Shown piece after piece: positions 53,982 to 63,329 of a stretch of 64,000 nucleotides of DNA (position 1 is the first letter of the stretch; every line of letters starts with the position of its first letter). Made by a program: the position numbers and the translations under genes. The notes beneath the pieces were generated by a model. It saw nothing but the letters and a program-made list of their open reading frames with translations, was not told the DNA's origin and did no database searches. The DNA lies in IMG/VR virus record IMGVR_UViG_3300017917_002401, positions 1 to 64,000 of that record, one strand, 5' to 3'. Source of the DNA: a virus.

Positions 53982-56900
53982 ATGACAACATCAGCAGTTC
54001 TATCCCCAGGTGTAAAATCTTTACACTTAAGCTTAGATACTCCCGTTGATGCTATTACCGGAAAGATCAGAAATGACCTTTCCGGTATTCGTGTTTGGTA
54101 TTCTACTCAAAGTGGTTTTAATCCAAATAATAGCGAAGGCACACTAGTATTTGACGGAATAAGTTCTAATATTACAATTCCTAATTTATCTGATAGTACA
54201 CAATATTATGTAAGATATGCCTTTATTAGTGCTATTGATCCTACAGTATATACCATTTCATCACAGCTTGGAGAAATCACATACGATACAAATGTATCAG
54301 TATATGGTAATCTAACTAATCCTAGTCAGATTGTTGCGACTGCTACCGATGGTAGTGGAGGAGATTATACTACTGCTAGTGGTACTTATAGGGTATATAG
54401 CTATAGTACTGAAGTAACTGGACAAGGTGTTACTTATGCTATTCAAACTGGTTCTATTACCGGCGGATTAAGCGTATCTATTAATAGTACCACAGGTGTT
54501 TATACAGTTACTGACTTAACTAGTGATTTTGGTTCTGTACAGTTTAACGCTACTTACAATGGTATTACAATATCAGCTGTTTTAAGTGTTATTAAAGCCA
54601 AAGCTGGTGTAGATGGTACTAATGCTATGTTATTAACATTAATAGCAACAGGCACAGTATTTGTATTCAAAGATGCAAATGAAAGTACCAGTGATACTAG
54701 TAGCATACAATTAACGGCTAATAGGCAAAATTTTACAGGCAGTATAACATGGACAGCCAAAGCCTATACAGCAACAAGTACACTACTAGGTGATATTGAA
54801 TTTACAACTGTAGATAATAAGATTACAATTACTAATTCGCAATTCAATCCTACAGGATATAATAATCAAGTAGCGTATGTTATTGTAACAGCCTCACATG
54901 ATTTAGTAAGTGATACTATAACATTATATCGTATCAATAATGGCACTGATCAAATTATTGTCGAATTTACAAATGAATCTCATACAATTCCAGCATATTA
55001 TGACGGTACTGTAGTATCCTCTGGTTATGTTGGTAGTGGTACTCAAATACGTGTTAAACAAGGCAATCAGTATCTTAGTGTAGATAATTCAGCACCTTAT
55101 GCCAAAGGTACATGGACTGTAACAAATACAACTGCAGACAATATTACACCAGATACTACTCCTGGAGTATATTCTAACTATATCGATTACGATACCCATA
55201 GCAATATGACTGCTAACAGAGCGTATATTGACTATACTATTAGTGGTACTAGTTTAAGTGGTGCAGCTTTTTCTATTGTTCGTCGTCAAAGTTTCGCCAA
55301 AAGTGTTGCAGGCCAGCCAGGGGCTACAGCCAGCTTAGTAAGTTTAACTACTACTCAACTGGTATTTATCAAGTATAAAGATGGTACTTATAGTAGCAAT
55401 AGTGTTACTATTTATGCAAATGTTCAAAATATTCCAACTCCTGTTTATACTTGGAGTGATGGTACAAATACTGTTGTAAAAGATAGTACTACTACTGCCA
55501 ATGCCGATCAATATGTTTTTAACAGACCAGCTAATTTAGGCGTATATACTATTAGTGTATCCGTGTCAGATAAAAATCTTACTTCTTTAAATACTGCAGT
55601 TGATACCATATCTATTGCATTTATTGAAGAAGGTAGTGATGCTTATAATTTTATATTTAAAGACCCTAATGCATTCTATAGTGCAAATGCTTCAGGTATA
55701 CTTGAAGGAAGTATAACTTCGATTACCAATCATATTATTGGCGCCAAGGGTATTGCCTTACTAACTCCTGGTACAAATATTGTATATACCATAGATAGTA
55801 CTGAAAACTGTACTGCTACACTGGGTTCTGTAACAGGCACTTGGAATCAAGAATTTACAATAAGTGGTAGCTTTTTTAATACTGGGTCAATAACAACAGC
55901 AAAAGTTGTAGTCAAATGCTCCGTGCCAAATACTACTACATATTTTTTAATGACCTGTTATTTGACCAAAGTAAGAAAGGGCGATACGGGAACAAGTGGT
56001 ACAAGTGCAAGAACTGTTGATCTAACCATGACAGCCCAAGCATTTGCATATAATGCAGCAGGAACTACTCCTAGCCCATCTACAAGTACGGTAACAGCTA
56101 CAGCACAAAACACTTCTGGCACAGTTTATTACGAGTTTATACTTGCAGGAATAACTGTTCAAAATACTACTACTAATACTTACACCTATACTCCGGCGGC
56201 TAACTTTAGCTCAATGCCACAGCAGATAAAAGTTAATATTCGAGAGGGAGCTAATACAGGTACAGTTTTAGCTTCAGATGTTATGTCTCTTATCGGTATT
56301 AAACCAGGTACTGACGGAGCTAATGCAGTAAGTGGTTTATTAACGAATGAAGCAGCTGTAGTTTCTGCGGATGCTGCAGGAACTGTTGGAAGCTTTTCTT
56401 CTGCTGGTGGTACTTTTAAAGTTTTTGATGGAATTACTGATAAAACTACTAGTGGTTCAGTTACTTATAGTGTAGCTACTTCATCAAACGTAACTATTAG
56501 TATTAATAGCAGTGGTGTATACACTATAACAGCTATGTCTGCAGATACTGCTATAGCTACTTTAAGAGCTGTTTATGGTTCTGTAACTATTGATAAAATA
56601 TATAGTATTGCTAAAAGTAAAACTGGAGCTACAGGAGCTACTGGATCAAGTGGTAGTAACGGTACAAATGGTATAAATGCAGTAAAATCTACTTCCGGAT
56701 ATATTTATTATACTAGTTCAACAGGATTACAGCCTGCAACTCCAACAGCTACTTATTTTTATTTTAGTACTGGTACTTTTGTTGGACTTAGCTCTGGTTG
56801 GTCAACTACCGTTACTATGACAGGCAATGGCACATACTGGGCAGCAAGGTATGTAGTTACTGAATCAGCTTATGGAACTGATTATGGTACGCCTACTTTT

Positions 56901-58073
56901 AGTGCACCATTCAATCATCAGAACTTTAGTAGCTTAGTCACTTTTAGCAACCTATCAAACAGCGGACAAACCAGTATTCATGGCGGCAGTATTATAACTG
57001 GTACTATAAGTGTAGATTCCATATCTAGTTCACTTAGCTCTAACTTATACGGAACTCAGTTCGGTTTTGGTAATGGTACAGCCGTTTCTGGAACTATTGC
57101 AACGGTAGGCTATTTCCGTAGTACACGAAATGATACTCTTGGCTTAGGTGTTCTATCCTCAAGCAACATGGCTTTTGCAGCATCCACTGTATGGTCTAGT
57201 TGGGCAGGTGGTTTTGGTAATCGCTATGGTTATGGTATTGATGACCTTGCTACAGGTAATAACCGTACAAATGCTCTGTTCTGTGCATACAACGTAGCAG
57301 GTTATTTAAACCATAGAGACACTGGATACTATACATACTTAGCTACAGATAGTTACGCGATTAATGCCAATGGTCCAGTTAATATAACAAACGGATCACT
57401 AACACTTAATGGTTCGTCAGTAATAACAACTGGGTCAAGCCCATCTTTTGGCAACATATATTCTTCTACACTAACTACTACAGGTAATATTGGTATAGCA
57501 GGTAGTATTTATGTTGGTAGTAATAATTCGCTTATTACTGGCACATATTCCGTAACCAATTATCCTTCCAGCTCAATTCCTTATTTCAGTGGTGTAACAA
57601 TTGCTGCAAATAATGGAAGTATAGGAATTAATGGGGCATTTGTAGCTAGAGGTACACCTGGTTTTGTAGGTTATAATGGTAGTATAACTAGTGGTATAAA
57701 TTACGGTGGAAATGGTTTCTGGACTGACGGCTCAACTTATTCTGCTGGCGGATATACCGGTAGTTCTAGAAGACTAAAGGATAGTATAGAGTCAATTGAT
57801 ATTGGACTAGATTTTATCTTATCATTAGAACCTGTAAAGTTTAACTTAAAGGCGACCAATGCCCCTAAAGTTGGATTCATTGCGGAAGACTTTCCAGATA
57901 GTCGCTTTGTTTCTGAAGGTTATATAAATCCTGTTGACCCTTCAAAAGGAAAACAAATAGCAGGTTTAGATTATTCTGCTATAACAGCACCTTTAGTAAA
58001 AGCAATACACGAACTAAATGCAAAAATCATAGAACTTCAACAAGAAGTCCAAACATTAAAACAGGGTTCATAA
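53982..58073 (+). CDS. Tail fibre protein with S74 intramolecular chaperone (1363 aa)
   Basis: N-terminal 1000 residues consist of repeated Thr/Ser/Gly-rich beta modules, two with collagen-like linkers (GATGATGSSGSNGTNG). The C-terminus (SSRRLKDSIESIDIGLDFIL ... VGFIAEDFPDS) is an S74 peptidase/chaperone domain with a final coiled coil; the Ser-Lys dyad directs trimer folding and self-cleavage. Probable receptor-binding fibre. Confidence 0.9.
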   Translation: MTTSAVLSPGVKSLHLSLDTPVDAITGKIRNDLSGIRVWYSTQSGFNPNNSEGTLVFDGISSNITIPNLSDSTQYYVRYAFISAIDPTVYTISSQLGEITYDTNVSVYGNLTNPSQIVATATDGSGGDYTTASGTYRVYSYSTEVTGQGVTYAIQTGSITGGLSVSINSTTGVYTVTDLTSDFGSVQFNATYNGITISAVLSVIKAKAGVDGTNAMLLTLIATGTVFVFKDANESTSDTSSIQLTANRQNFTGSITWTAKAYTATSTLLGDIEFTTVDNKITITNSQFNPTGYNNQVAYVIVTASHDLVSDTITLYRINNGTDQIIVEFTNESHTIPAYYDGTVVSSGYVGSGTQIRVKQGNQYLSVDNSAPYAKGTWTVTNTTADNITPDTTPGVYSNYIDYDTHSNMTANRAYIDYTISGTSLSGAAFSIVRRQSFAKSVAGQPGATASLVSLTTTQLVFIKYKDGTYSSNSVTIYANVQNIPTPVYTWSDGTNTVVKDSTTTANADQYVFNRPANLGVYTISVSVSDKNLTSLNTAVDTISIAFIEEGSDAYNFIFKDPNAFYSANASGILEGSITSITNHIIGAKGIALLTPGTNIVYTIDSTENCTATLGSVTGTWNQEFTISGSFFNTGSITTAKVVVKCSVPNTTTYFLMTCYLTKVRKGDTGTSGTSARTVDLTMTAQAFAYNAAGTTPSPSTSTVTATAQNTSGTVYYEFILAGITVQNTTTNTYTYTPAANFSSMPQQIKVNIREGANTGTVLASDVMSLIGIKPGTDGANAVSGLLTNEAAVVSADAAGTVGSFSSAGGTFKVFDGITDKTTSGSVTYSVATSSNVTISINSSGVYTITAMSADTAIATLRAVYGSVTIDKIYSIAKSKTGATGATGSSGSNGTNGINAVKSTSGYIYYTSSTGLQPATPTATYFYFSTGTFVGLSSGWSTTVTMTGNGTYWAARYVVTESAYGTDYGTPTFSAPFNHQNFSSLVTFSNLSNSGQTSIHGGSIITGTISVDSISSSLSSNLYGTQFGFGNGTAVSGTIATVGYFRSTRNDTLGLGVLSSSNMAFAASTVWSSWAGGFGNRYGYGIDDLATGNNRTNALFCAYNVAGYLNHRDTGYYTYLATDSYAINANGPVNITNGSLTLNGSSVITTGSSPSFGNIYSSTLTTTGNIGIAGSIYVGSNNSLITGTYSVTNYPSSSIPYFSGVTIAANNGSIGINGAFVARGTPGFVGYNGSITSGINYGGNGFWTDGSTYSAGGYTGSSRRLKDSIESIDIGLDFILSLEPVKFNLKATNAPKVGFIAEDFPDSRFVSEGYINPVDPSKGKQIAGLDYSAITAPLVKAIHELNAKIIELQQEVQTLKQGS

Positions 58074-58084
58074 TCATTACAGAA

Positions 58085-58150
58085 ATACCCAGCTTACTCG
58101 TAAGCTGGGTATTTTTTTGCATTGACAAACAGCTGCCCTTGTGGTATAAT
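58085..58150 (+). terminator. Terminator followed by a sigma70-like promoter
   Basis: ATACCCAGCTTAC/GTAAGCTGGGTAT with TTTTTTT (58085-58118); then TTGACA (58122), 17-bp spacer, TATAAT (58145-58150). Confidence 0.88.
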
Positions 58151-58220
58151 ATATCAAAATACCCAAAGGTGTAAATATTTTTTCTTGACAAAATAATACT
58201 ACAACGGAAAGAGAAGTGCG

Positions 58221-58586
58221 ATGGAACAGATAGATACTCAAACCTTAGTACAAACACTCTCAGTAGTAGCTTTAGCTGCGATCGCACTAACCGTAGGTGT
58301 CCAAAAGTTATTAAAAGACTGGAAATCAACTACTGCTGAGACTAGCGTAATTACGCTAATGCATCAAGAGCTAGAAAGAATGAGTGGTCAAAACACATTG
58401 CTTTCTAAAGAGTTGAATAGACTTCAACAAGAGATAATTTTGTTAAATCAACAATTATCAAAGCTTACTATTGAAAATCAAAGACTGCATACAGAAGTTG
58501 CGGCACTTACTAACGAGATTAGTAGTGTGAAAAATATGACTGTAATGCAAAAGAAAGGCAGCGAGGTATATGCAGCAGCCAGCTAA
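58221..58586 (+). CDS. Membrane-anchored coiled-coil protein (121 aa)
   Basis: One membrane helix near residues 8-30 (VQTLSVVALAAIALTVGVQK) and a long coiled coil (LERMSGQNTLLSKELNRLQQ onward). The layout resembles i-spanins or small T7-like lysis accessory proteins, but no o-spanin lipoprotein is nested or adjacent. Role uncertain. Overlaps the next gene by 17 bases. Confidence 0.75.
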   Translation: MEQIDTQTLVQTLSVVALAAIALTVGVQKLLKDWKSTTAETSVITLMHQELERMSGQNTLLSKELNRLQQEIILLNQQLSKLTIENQRLHTEVAALTNEISSVKNMTVMQKKGSEVYAAAS

Positions 58587-59175
58587 AATTAATTATAAGA
58601 TATACCAAGGAAGTACTTTCAGTGAACTTTTCAGGTGGGAATCAGAAACAAAAGTTTATGTTCCTATCTCAAGTATATCAAAAAGTGCTCCTTGCGTTGT
58701 CACAACAGTTGACAACCCTCAACTGCCAGCCGGATGGAGGTTCAGAGTAACAGGTGTATCCGGCATGAAAGAAATTAATAGTGGTATTGATAGTTATTAT
58801 ACGGCTACAGATGTTAATGCAAACACTAAAGCCATTACTATTAATGCTGTAAATAGTTTACAATATTCGAACTATACCAGCGGTGGTGTAGTAGAATTCA
58901 ATCAACCAGTGGATTTAAGTAGCTATAGTGGCCGCATGCAAATCAGGGAAACTGTTGATAGTACTACTATTTTACATGAAGCTACTACCACAAATAATCA
59001 AATAGTATTAAATAATACTTATAAAACTATAGAGATAAATCTTCCAGCATCGGTAACACAGGCATTTACATTTACAACAGCCGTGTACTCACTTGAACTA
59101 TTTACCTCACAAGATAATCTTGTTGTACCATTTTTAATAGGTAACTTAACATTAGTACCGGAGGTTACAAGATGA
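58570..59175 (+). CDS. Tail-associated protein, BppU-like N-domain (201 aa)
   Basis: YKIYQGSTFSELFRWESETK is a pattern common at the N-terminus of phage upper-baseplate and receptor-binding proteins; SSYSGRMQIRETVDSTTILH and beta-rich remainder agree. Likely an adaptor at the distal tail or for the following fibres. Confidence 0.75.
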   Translation: MQQPAKINYKIYQGSTFSELFRWESETKVYVPISSISKSAPCVVTTVDNPQLPAGWRFRVTGVSGMKEINSGIDSYYTATDVNANTKAITINAVNSLQYSNYTSGGVVEFNQPVDLSSYSGRMQIRETVDSTTILHEATTTNNQIVLNNTYKTIEINLPASVTQAFTFTTAVYSLELFTSQDNLVVPFLIGNLTLVPEVTR

Positions 59176-59435
59176 GTGAGATAGTAGTAGTAAATAAAAC
59201 AAATGCCGTTGTAGTAGAAGATAAGTCAAGCACTGTTGTAGTAGATACTAAACAGCCTAAAGTCATTGTAACTGGAATAATGGGTCCAGCAGGTGCACGA
59301 AACTTCGCAGAAATGTTAGATACGGATATCAGCACTCTAGGAGATGGTAGCATTCTTGTTTACAGTGAATTAACAAATAAATGGACTAGCACAGTACTAC
59401 TTAATAAACAAACAGTAGACTGTGGCCAATTCTAA
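59172..59435 (+). CDS. Short fibre-linker protein (87 aa)
   Basis: MSEIVVVNKTNAVVVEDKSS, then VVVDTKQPKVIVTGIMGPAGARN, a short Gly-Pro linker, and LDTDISTLGDGSILVYSELTN, a recurring fibre module (NLSDV...DG..L.Y......W). Probably a connector for tail fibres. Confidence 0.75.
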   Translation: MSEIVVVNKTNAVVVEDKSSTVVVDTKQPKVIVTGIMGPAGARNFAEMLDTDISTLGDGSILVYSELTNKWTSTVLLNKQTVDCGQF

Positions 59436-59446
59436 AGGAATAAGAG

Positions 59447-60778
59447 ATGTCTTCTACAATTAAGATCAAAAGATCGGAAGTAGCTGGTAATCCTGCGGTA
59501 CTTGGCGCGGGCGAATTAGCATATAGTGGTTTATCAGATAACGGTTCCAATGGCGGTGATAGACTGTACATTGGTATGGGTACTGAAACTAATGGTAACG
59601 CTGTTAATCACATTATCATTGGTGGTAAGCGCTACACCGATATGGTGGATGCTGCTACTCACCTAGCGACCGCAAGCACATTAGTAAAACGTGACTCAAA
59701 CGGAAACATTGAGTTTAATAGTGCCACGGGTGCCCTAGTAGGCAACGCGAGTACAGCCACTGCGTGGCTAAATGCGCGTAGTCTTAGCTTAACGGGCGAT
59801 GCTACAGCTACTTTTAGCAGTGTTGATGGTACTCAGAACTTAAGTACAGCCATTACGCTTGCAACAGTTAATAGCAATGTAGGTAGTTTTGGTGGAACTA
59901 CACAAATTCCAGTACTAACAGTTAATGCTAAAGGTTTGGTAACTGCTGTAACCACTGTTGATGTAGCCGGCAGTTTAAATATCAGTGGCGGTACAGGTAC
60001 TGATACAGTTAGTTTACTTACCGATACTTTAAACTTTGCTAATGGTACAGGCACAACAACGGCCGTAACTAATAATACTGTTACAATTAACATTGGTCAG
60101 CCAGTTGGTACAACAGACAATGTTACTTTCAACGACGTAACAGTTAATGGCACTTTAAATAGCAACGATATTACAAGTGCTAATATTACAGTTTCTGGTA
60201 ATGCTACAATTACTGGTAACTTAACTGTACAAGGTACAACTACCACAGTTAATAGCACAACAGTTGCTATTGGTGATGCAAACATTACCCTAGCCAAAGA
60301 CGCAGCTAATGCTGCCGAGGCAAATGGTGCTGGTTTAACTATCTTAGGCCCAACAACTGCAGCTACTTTAACTTATACAAGTACTGACGATCGCTGGAAC
60401 CTAAACAAAGATTTAAACGTCTCCAAAGTATATGGCGACTTAATAGGTAATGCCGATACAGCAACAAAATTAAAAACAGCACGAGATCTAGCACTAACTG
60501 GTGACGCAACTGCTACTTTTAGCGGTTTTGATGGCAGCGCAAATATTAGTACAGCTATCACACTTGCAACAGTTAATAGTAACGTAGGAAGTTTTGGAGA
60601 TGGTACAACAGTTCCAAACTTTACAGTTAATGCAAAAGGTTTAATAACTGCTGCTGGTTCTACTGCTATTCCTACAGCCTCTACTAGCGTAAAAGGTTTA
60701 GCTCAGTTTGATTCAGTAAACTTTAGTGTTACTTCTGGTACAGTATCCATACTCTTAGTAGACGGTGGTACTTATTAA
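59447..60778 (+). CDS. Tail fibre protein with repeated beta modules (443 aa)
   Basis: Begins MSSTIKIKRSEVAGNPAVLG (N-terminal tip module shared with the next gene: IKRS...G..P.....L..GELA). Two copies of a roughly 60-aa module start LTGDATATFS and contain NSNVGSFG and TVNAKGL(V/I)TA. Repeats of this type build triple beta-helix fibres. Confidence 0.85.
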   Translation: MSSTIKIKRSEVAGNPAVLGAGELAYSGLSDNGSNGGDRLYIGMGTETNGNAVNHIIIGGKRYTDMVDAATHLATASTLVKRDSNGNIEFNSATGALVGNASTATAWLNARSLSLTGDATATFSSVDGTQNLSTAITLATVNSNVGSFGGTTQIPVLTVNAKGLVTAVTTVDVAGSLNISGGTGTDTVSLLTDTLNFANGTGTTTAVTNNTVTINIGQPVGTTDNVTFNDVTVNGTLNSNDITSANITVSGNATITGNLTVQGTTTTVNSTTVAIGDANITLAKDAANAAEANGAGLTILGPTTAATLTYTSTDDRWNLNKDLNVSKVYGDLIGNADTATKLKTARDLALTGDATATFSGFDGSANISTAITLATVNSNVGSFGDGTTVPNFTVNAKGLITAAGSTAIPTASTSVKGLAQFDSVNFSVTSGTVSILLVDGGTY

Positions 60779-60830
60779 TTTCGTTCAGGTATATACTTGG
60801 ACTAATAGCTAAATAGTGAAGGACAGCCAT

Positions 60831-62645
60831 ATGGCAAGTGATATCCGAGTAAAAAGAAGTTCAGTTCCTGGTAAAGTTCCTACTAATGGTAATCTTGAAC
60901 TAGGTGAACTGGCAATTAATACCTATGACGGTAAATTGTTCTTTAAGAAAACTGACGGTGTAACAGAAAATATTGTTACACTACAGGAAGGTGGCGGTAG
61001 TAGTGGTACAGGCACAGGAGCCTTACAAAATCGTTATACTTATACCGCCACTAATGGCCAAACAACCTTTGCCGCTAGCTATACAAGTCCTTATATTGAT
61101 GTTAGACTAAATGGTGTTTCACTAACAGATGGTGAAGATTTTACAGCTTCCAATGGTACTTCTGTAGTTTTAACTGTACCAGCTATTACAGGCGATGTTA
61201 TTACCATTGTTGGATATAATAGCTTCTTGGCTTTGGGCGGTATGCCAACAGGAGGTACTCCTGGTCAAGTTCTATCTAAAGTTAGTGGTACTGATTATAA
61301 TACTACCTGGATAGATAATTTTGCCACAGATATTCGTGTACTAGTAAAAAACAGTACTGGAGGTACACTAACCAAAGGCATGGCTGTTTATATCAGCGGC
61401 GCTAATGGTACTAATATCTTGGTTAGTAAAGCGCAAGCCAACACTGAATCCACCTCTAGTAAAACTTTTGGTTTGCTACTACAAGATTTAGCTGCCAATG
61501 AAATTGGTTATGTAGTTTGCGAAGGTATTATAAGTGGAATAGATACTTCTGCCGCTACTGTTGGCGATGCCGTATGGTTATCAGCTAGTACAGCAGGCGG
61601 ACTAGTGTTTGGTGTAAGTAATATACCTTCCGCACCAAACCACATGGTATATATTGGTGTAGTTTCACGTGTAAATGCTAACAACGGTAGTATCCAGGTA
61701 AAAATACAAAATGGTTACGAGCTGGATGAGCTGCACAATGTACTGTTAACAAATAAAGTAGATAAAGATTTATTAGTATACGAGGCCTCTACAGGTATTT
61801 GGAAAAACCAATCTGCTTCCTCAATTACATTAACAAGCTCACAAGTTACCACTGCACTAGGCTTTACACCTTATAACTCTACAAATCCAAGTGGATATAT
61901 TACCAGTTCTGCTTTAACTGGTTATTTAACTTCTAGTACGGCCGCAAGTACTTACCAAGCTATTCTAGTAAGTGGTACTAATATCAAAACTGTAAATGGT
62001 AATAGTATTCTTGGTAGCGGCAATATTCAAATTGATGGTGGTGTTACCAGCTTTAATACTCGTACAGGTGCTATTACTTTAGGTTCCAATGATGTTACCA
62101 CTGCCTTAGGTTTTACACCTTATAACTCTACAAATCCAAGTGGATATATTACCAGTTCAGCTTTAACCGGTTATTTAACTTCTAGTACGGCCGCAAGTAC
62201 ATATCAAGCTATTCTAGTAAGTGGTACTAATATCAAAACTGTAAATGGTAATAGTATTCTTGGTAGTGGCAATATTGAAATCAGTGGCGGTGGTGGTGGC
62301 AGTGGTCCTACTCCTTATACGGCAACTACTACAGACGGCACCGCCACAGCATTAGCCACTATTACAACTAGTGACAATACAGCTTATTTCTTAACCGTAA
62401 AAATTATTGCTAAACGTACTGATAGTTCTGGTGATTATGGTGCTTGGGTTCTTCGTGGAGTTGCAGCTACTACTTCTGGTAGTCCTGTTGATATTGGTAA
62501 TTTATACGAAGAAGTTATTGTAAAAACTGATCCCAACCTTTATGTGGAAGTCTTGTCGTCTAGTAGCGGTATTCAAGTAATGGTAACTGGTGTCGCGGCT
62601 AAAACTTTTAACTGGAAAGCTACAGTTGAAACAATTTCAGTATAA
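60831..62645 (+). CDS. Tail fibre protein with duplicated 80-aa modules (604 aa)
   Basis: ATG at 60831 (MASDIRVKRSSVPGKVPTNG); a longer start five codons upstream lacks support. Two near-identical modules TTALGFTPYNSTNPSGYITS ... TVNGNSILGSGNI in residues 340-485. The C-terminal 120 residues are beta-rich. A likely host-range fibre. Confidence 0.85.
   Translation: MASDIRVKRSSVPGKVPTNGNLELGELAINTYDGKLFFKKTDGVTENIVTLQEGGGSSGTGTGALQNRYTYTATNGQTTFAASYTSPYIDVRLNGVSLTDGEDFTASNGTSVVLTVPAITGDVITIVGYNSFLALGGMPTGGTPGQVLSKVSGTDYNTTWIDNFATDIRVLVKNSTGGTLTKGMAVYISGANGTNILVSKAQANTESTSSKTFGLLLQDLAANEIGYVVCEGIISGIDTSAATVGDAVWLSASTAGGLVFGVSNIPSAPNHMVYIGVVSRVNANNGSIQVKIQNGYELDELHNVLLTNKVDKDLLVYEASTGIWKNQSASSITLTSSQVTTALGFTPYNSTNPSGYITSSALTGYLTSSTAASTYQAILVSGTNIKTVNGNSILGSGNIQIDGGVTSFNTRTGAITLGSNDVTTALGFTPYNSTNPSGYITSSALTGYLTSSTAASTYQAILVSGTNIKTVNGNSILGSGNIEISGGGGGSGPTPYTATTTDGTATALATITTSDNTAYFLTVKIIAKRTDSSGDYGAWVLRGVAATTSGSPVDIGNLYEEVIVKTDPNLYVEVLSSSSGIQVMVTGVAAKTFNWKATVETISV
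61849..62283 (+). repeat. Direct DNA repeat of about 185 bp in the fibre gene
   Basis: 61849-62033 and 62099-62283 match with few, mostly silent, changes. It encodes the duplicated fibre module and would permit recombination to change fibre length. Confidence 0.85.
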
Positions 62646-62655
62646 GGATTAAACT

Positions 62656-63123
62656 ATGGCAAGAACAAGATCAATTTTAATAGATAATACCATAGGCCGA
62701 ATTTTTTCAGCAGTAGACAAAAGTACCAATGCTACTGCTAAAAGTTTAATTGCTGGTGCTGTTCAGCAAAATAGGATATTAAGTCAAGGGCCTTCGGCAG
62801 TGGTAATTGCTGCAGTTAATCTAGGCAAAGGAGTATCACTAGGTCCAGCGGGTGCTGTTGTAAATAGCATTGTAACAAAATTGGGATCGGCAGCTAAAGC
62901 TGCATCCGTATTAATTACCGTAAAAACCGGTACCGCTTATGCAACAGCTACAACAGTAACAACAATAACTATTCCTGCAAATACGCTAACTGTTACATAT
63001 AGTACTAGTTTTAGTGTAGTTGCAAATGGTTATATTTATTTAGACGTTGCCTATTCAGGAGCGCCTACAACTAAAGCTGTAGGTTTATCTACCACCATTA
63101 ACTATTTCCAGAATGCATCATGA
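62656..63123 (+). CDS. Virion-associated hypothetical protein (155 aa)
   Basis: MARTRSILIDNTIGRIFSAV; Thr/Ala/Val-rich beta protein ending LSTTINYFQNAS. Probably a fibre tip or decoration protein by location. No family recognised. Confidence 0.72.
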   Translation: MARTRSILIDNTIGRIFSAVDKSTNATAKSLIAGAVQQNRILSQGPSAVVIAAVNLGKGVSLGPAGAVVNSIVTKLGSAAKAASVLITVKTGTAYATATTVTTITIPANTLTVTYSTSFSVVANGYIYLDVAYSGAPTTKAVGLSTTINYFQNAS

Positions 63124-63329
63124 CAGAACAAGAAATAAAAGATTATTTTGGTTTAGCCATTATCTATAAATGGGACGGAAACTTGGAGTCCTTGCAGCAA
63201 GCTCAAGAAGCCGCACATATCAGCTATAACGTAATTCGTACTGGTGGTGTAGTATATTTTTCTTGCGTAACAGCACCTGTAGATAGTCGTGCTACTCTAT
63301 GGTTCGATAATACTCAGGGAGCTGTTTAA
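63120..63329 (+). CDS. Hypothetical protein (69 aa)
   Basis: MTEQEIKDYFGLAIIYKWDG, overlapping the previous stop by four bases. Mixed alpha/beta; located in the fibre cluster, so possibly a fibre assembly factor (inference). Confidence 0.7.
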   Translation: MTEQEIKDYFGLAIIYKWDGNLESLQQAQEAAHISYNVIRTGGVVYFSCVTAPVDSRATLWFDNTQGAV

